From assembly GCA_943356515.1 (NCBI GenBank), contig CALRFM010000072.1, forward strand, positions 1-5,678: a stretch of 5,678 bases of DNA, read 5' to 3'. Source of the stretch: Patescibacteria group bacterium. Lineage in GTDB: Bacteria > Patescibacteriota > Microgenomatia > UBA1406 > GWC2-37-13. This document shows positions 3,295 to 5,678 of this stretch, one piece after another. The notes beneath the pieces were generated by a model. That model worked only from the letters and a program-made list of their open reading frames with translations. It had not been told where the DNA came from and did not search any database. The first letter of the stretch is position 1. Each line of letters begins with the position of its first letter. The position numbers and the translations under genes were made by a program.

Positions 3295-3816
3295 ATGAAT
3301 ATATTATTTTTATCTACAAACACTAACAAGTCCTATAATGAGCCAGTTCTTTCACAAATTCGTAAACTCAAATACGATGTTATGGACGCATCGTTTAATG
3401 ATAGTATAGCAGACAAAGCAGCGGCAATAGCCAAAGCAACACGTGAAATAAAGCGTTCTGACGCTATAATCATAGAAGGGACTGAAACTAACTTTGATTT
3501 AGGTCGACTTCTTACCCTCACTGTTCTTCAACATAAACCTGTACTTATATTCCAACTCCGCGGTAAAGGTGAACATCTTGAACTAGGGTCAAACCGACTC
3601 GTGGTATACAAAAAATACATTCCTGAAAATATGGAAGAGATTGGCAAGAATATAGAGAGTTTCTCTGGCATCGTAGATCAACAACGTCTTACCTACCGAT
3701 TTAACCTCATGCTTAGTAAGAATATTAATGAATATCTTATGACGAGCGCTCAAAAAAGAGGTATCAGTAAAGCAGACTACATACGAAATCTTATCTTTAC
3801 CGATATGGGGGCTTGA
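3295..3816 (+). CDS. Nucleoside deoxyribosyltransferase-like domain fused to ribbon-helix-helix
   Basis: The predicted protein has 173 residues. Residues 1-125 look like a Rossmann-type domain of the nucleoside 2-deoxyribosyltransferase kind: a first strand MNILFLSTNT, a central SDAIIIEGTETNFDLGRLLT (55-74) and KPVLIFQLRGKGEHL (81-95). Residues about 133-168 look like a CopG/MetJ-type ribbon-helix-helix: strand TYRFNLMLS, helix KNINEYLMTSAQKRG, then ISKADYIRNLI. The protein may therefore bind DNA as a dimer and sense a nucleotide or nucleoside, but enzymatic activity is not shown, and the exact catalytic glutamates cannot be assigned by eye. An ATG at 3289 adds Met-Arg; 3295 is preferred because it fits the extended -10 box. 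The stop TGA directly abuts the stop of the convergent gene, sharing the palindrome TGATCA. Confidence 0.65.
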   Translation: MNILFLSTNTNKSYNEPVLSQIRKLKYDVMDASFNDSIADKAAAIAKATREIKRSDAIIIEGTETNFDLGRLLTLTVLQHKPVLIFQLRGKGEHLELGSNRLVVYKKYIPENMEEIGKNIESFSGIVDQQRLTYRFNLMLSKNINEYLMTSAQKRGISKADYIRNLIFTDMGA

Positions 3817-5232
3817 TCATTTCTCATCATACTTGAATCCTAGTGCAGTTACTGCAAGCGTATAATCTTGTGTATCTACAATGCCATCTAGGTTGAAGTC
3901 TGCACGGGAAAGCACTGCAGGGCTGGTAACTCCCAAATTCTTACGCACATATATGACATCTACTGAGTCTACTATTCCATTTTGTATTGGAATATCTCCC
4001 GCAAGTACAAAGATTTTACTCATATCTACTACATTCGTTCCCTCTTTGAGCGTTATCTGACCACTGCTACAATCATACTGACCAGGCACCGTTTCTGTTG
4101 GCGCAAGGGTACATATTTTGCGCTGCAAGTGTTTGGTACCTTTGATATATATATTAAATGTTTTACTGGTAGGAACATTGACTATTTTCATAGATCCAAC
4201 CCATAGGGCTTCGCCATTGACGGTGAATGAAATGGCCTGTTCTTCACGGAATGATTTATCTGTTGATTGAACAAGAATTTTCATGGTTTGTTGACGATAT
4301 GCTTCTTTTGGTTGCGTTACTACGCCCTGAAGTCGTACTTTCATATCAAGTGTAACATTCGGGTTTTGCGCTACTGTTGTAGGTGCTGGAGTGGGTGTCG
4401 AGGTAACTGTTGGTGATAGTGTTGCTGTTGGTGAAGGCACAAGAGATGCAGTTGGCATAATTGTTAGTGTTGGACTAATAGATGGAGAAGTGCTTGGAGA
4501 AATACTTGGAGAAATAGATGGGTCCACTGTTGGAGTTACAGTCGGATCTGAATCATCTGACGGAGTGGGTGTGTGAGTGTGGGTTGGAGTTGCATCAGCA
4601 CCATCTTCAGCAATAATAACCGTTGTTCTTAGAACACCCTCGGGGAATGATATATATGAAGCAGAGCTAAGATCTGTACCCACACTTCCCGACAGTTTCG
4701 ATCTTGAAGTATCTATAGTAAATGCGGCTTCTCCTAATGCATGCGCTTTAAATTTCAAGCTAAATTGTGCCACGTTACTGTTGGCCTTTTGTGAAACAAG
4801 CACTAAATGAAGTGTTTTAGTATTATCCGCATTACTGGTGAGCTCTTCTACAATAGGTGGCGCATCAAAATAATCTGATATCTGATTAAAGCCAGTTACT
4901 GGATTTGGAAGATCTGCAAGATAGACCACTTTATCAGATGTATAGGTTATGTATACGTCTGCTGCAGTGATCGTTTCACCAGACAATTGCATATTAATAC
5001 TAAACTGGTCTCCAGGTTTTACTGTTGGAGCACTTGGAGTAAATTCTGTTTGTGCAATAGGAATAGAAGCCAAAAATGGACGAATATACGTATTCATAAA
5101 CCAAAAGAGTCCTATAAACACGACGATTCCCACTGCTACTATGAGAAACATTTTTGGCTTACGCACTTGACCGAAAATGCGTTGCGCCAGACCAATGAAT
5201 CGATTTGAGTGGGTGGTAACTATTTGCATCAT
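3817..5232 (-). CDS. Membrane-anchored surface protein with cohesin-like and dockerin-like domains
   Basis: The predicted protein has 471 residues. A basic start (RKPK 24-27) and one membrane helix (about 28-46, MFLIVAVGIVVFIGLFWFM) anchor it with the rest outside. Residues about 62-207 resemble a cohesin-like beta domain (VKPGDQFSINMQLSG; later VAQFSLKFKAHALGEAAFTID). Residues 212-290 are a Pro/Ser/Thr linker with SPSISPS repeats. Residues 291-408 are a second beta domain with Cys374 and Cys388. Residues 411-465 hold two dockerin-like calcium loops, AGDIPIQNGIVDSVDVIYVR and ADFNLDGIVDTQDYTLAV. In cellulosomes cohesin and dockerin bind each other, so this protein could join a surface assembly; that is inference. 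The start at 5232 (or the next codon, 5229) is chosen for AGAAAGGG (5240-5247) 7 bases upstream and the ATGA overlap with the preceding gene. The frame itself opens at 5268. Confidence 0.8.
   Translation of the reverse strand: MMQIVTTHSNRFIGLAQRIFGQVRKPKMFLIVAVGIVVFIGLFWFMNTYIRPFLASIPIAQTEFTPSAPTVKPGDQFSINMQLSGETITAADVYITYTSDKVVYLADLPNPVTGFNQISDYFDAPPIVEELTSNADNTKTLHLVLVSQKANSNVAQFSLKFKAHALGEAAFTIDTSRSKLSGSVGTDLSSASYISFPEGVLRTTVIIAEDGADATPTHTHTPTPSDDSDPTVTPTVDPSISPSISPSTSPSISPTLTIMPTASLVPSPTATLSPTVTSTPTPAPTTVAQNPNVTLDMKVRLQGVVTQPKEAYRQQTMKILVQSTDKSFREEQAISFTVNGEALWVGSMKIVNVPTSKTFNIYIKGTKHLQRKICTLAPTETVPGQYDCSSGQITLKEGTNVVDMSKIFVLAGDIPIQNGIVDSVDVIYVRKNLGVTSPAVLSRADFNLDGIVDTQDYTLAVTALGFKYDEK
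4363..4608. repeat. Low-complexity Pro/Ser/Thr linker coding region
   Basis: This stretch encodes the roughly 80-residue linker of the surface protein. On the plus strand it shows repeated units such as cttggagaaatacttggagaa (near 4493-4513), and the minus-strand codons spell runs such as SPSISPSTSPSISP. Such tracts commonly vary in length between strains. The unbroken frames on the opposite strand are a by-product of this biased composition. Confidence 0.7.
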
Positions 5233-5678
5233 GGTGATACCCTTTCTTTCAATAAGGTTATAATCCAAATTGAATAATCAAGAATAGTTACTTTACTATC
5301 AGTATTAAAATCTGAACTTATACATGAACCAATTGGTACATTATTGTTTCTATATTGTGCTTTCCAACACTCACGATCAGCTTGATTTATAACATTATTA
5401 CAATCAGCATCTCCTTCAGCTCTTCGAGAACAATATACTGTAGTTGGGATAGGATTATTCGTTGGTACTGTTGGAGTGTTTGTAGGCACGGGAGGATTTG
5501 GTAGAAGAGTTGGGGTTGGGGTGTTTGTAGGCACAGGAGTGTTGGTTACTACCACAACAACTTGAGTTGGAGTAGCTGTGGGAGGCACCGCAGTAGCTGT
5601 TGGAGGAACTGGTGTTGCTGTTGGTGTTGGAGGAACTGGTGTGTGAGTTACCGTGGGAGGAACTACCGTAGCTGTGGG
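5229..5678 (-). CDS. Dockerin-ended secreted protein, C-terminal part
   Basis: The frame is open to the right window edge, so the N-terminus and any catalytic or binding domain are missing; 149 codons plus the stop are seen. The visible part begins with about 80 residues of Pro/Thr/Val-rich linker (PTATVVPPTVTHTPVPPTPT and similar) and ends with a dockerin-like module: GDADCNNVINQADRECWKAQ and SDFNTDSKVTILDYSIWI are the two calcium-loop-plus-helix repeats. Four cysteines (CSRR, DCNN, ECWK, SCIS) could form disulfides, which suits an extracytoplasmic location. The stop overlaps the next start as ATGA (5229-5232), so it is the upstream member of an operon with the cohesin-like protein. A GTG at 5588 is inside the linker and is not the true start. 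Confidence 0.75.
   Translation of the reverse strand, partial: PTATVVPPTVTHTPVPPTPTATPVPPTATAVPPTATPTQVVVVVTNTPVPTNTPTPTLLPNPPVPTNTPTVPTNNPIPTTVYCSRRAEGDADCNNVINQADRECWKAQYRNNNVPIGSCISSDFNTDSKVTILDYSIWIITLLKERVSP
5240..5247 (-). promoter_or_regulatory. Ribosome-binding site deciding the surface-protein start
   Basis: AGAAAGGG on the minus strand lies 7 bases before the ATG at 5232, inside the end of the upstream dockerin gene. It supports 5232 rather than 5268 as the start and indicates translational coupling. Confidence 0.6.
5441..5678. repeat. Tandem-like Pro/Thr linker repeats
   Basis: Near-exact direct repeats encode the linker: gtgtttgtaggcac occurs at 5476-5489 and 5521-5534 (45-base spacing), and gttggaggaactggtgt at 5599-5615 and 5626-5642 (27-base spacing). 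The spacings are multiples of three, so copy-number change would keep the frame. Confidence 0.75.

Noticed and set aside
4391..4810. Two plus-strand frames rich in Val/Gly/Ser
   Set aside because: They are antisense to the Pro/Ser/Thr linker and cohesin-like domain; the composition alone keeps them open.

Overview
The window looks like a chromosomal segment of an AT-rich, small-genome bacterium, most likely of the candidate phyla radiation (Patescibacteria, perhaps Microgenomates-like). This is inferred from proline/threonine-rich surface proteins ending in dockerin-like repeats, leaderless-looking promoters, scattered palindromic repeats and a one-transmembrane methyltransferase. No ribosomal or phylogenetic marker gene is present to prove it.

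Layout. Bases 1-109 hold the 5' end of a leftward transposase/HTH gene. Bases 206-699 hold a leftward HicB-HicA toxin-antitoxin operon, lying between two copies of a 17-bp direct repeat. Bases about 820-1600 hold no conventional gene. On the minus strand this GC-richer stretch carries strong AAAGGAG ribosome-binding sites: two precede very short ORFs (31 and 44 codons) whose start codons sit inside 8-bp perfect hairpins, and one precedes an ATG-TAA start-stop. Many other hairpins crowd the stretch. Bases 1700-1753 are a dispersed-type palindromic repeat.

Bases 1766-1982 are the most unusual part. A complete tRNA-Leu(CAA) gene lies between the two halves of a second, tRNA-Leu-like sequence. 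The outer halves have perfectly complementary 7-bp acceptor arms, and a 20-bp interrupted helix joins them to the inner tRNA. A -10 box lies 10 bases before the outer half.

Four bases after the outer tRNA end begins a membrane-anchored SAM-dependent methyltransferase (1987-2532, +). Convergent to it is an HD-domain phosphohydrolase (2549-3259, -) with a 13-bp palindrome inserted in frame. Divergent from that is a protein joining a nucleoside-deoxyribosyltransferase-like domain to a ribbon-helix-helix DNA-binding domain (3295-3816, +). The last part is a leftward operon for two surface proteins: a dockerin-ended protein cut by the window edge (5229-5678), overlapping by ATGA a 471-residue protein with a membrane anchor, a cohesin-like domain, a Pro/Ser/Thr linker, a beta domain and a dockerin-like tail (3817-5232).

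The units are largely independent: mobile DNA and toxin-antitoxin on the left, RNA-rich sequence in the middle, housekeeping/regulatory enzymes next, and cell-surface assembly on the right.
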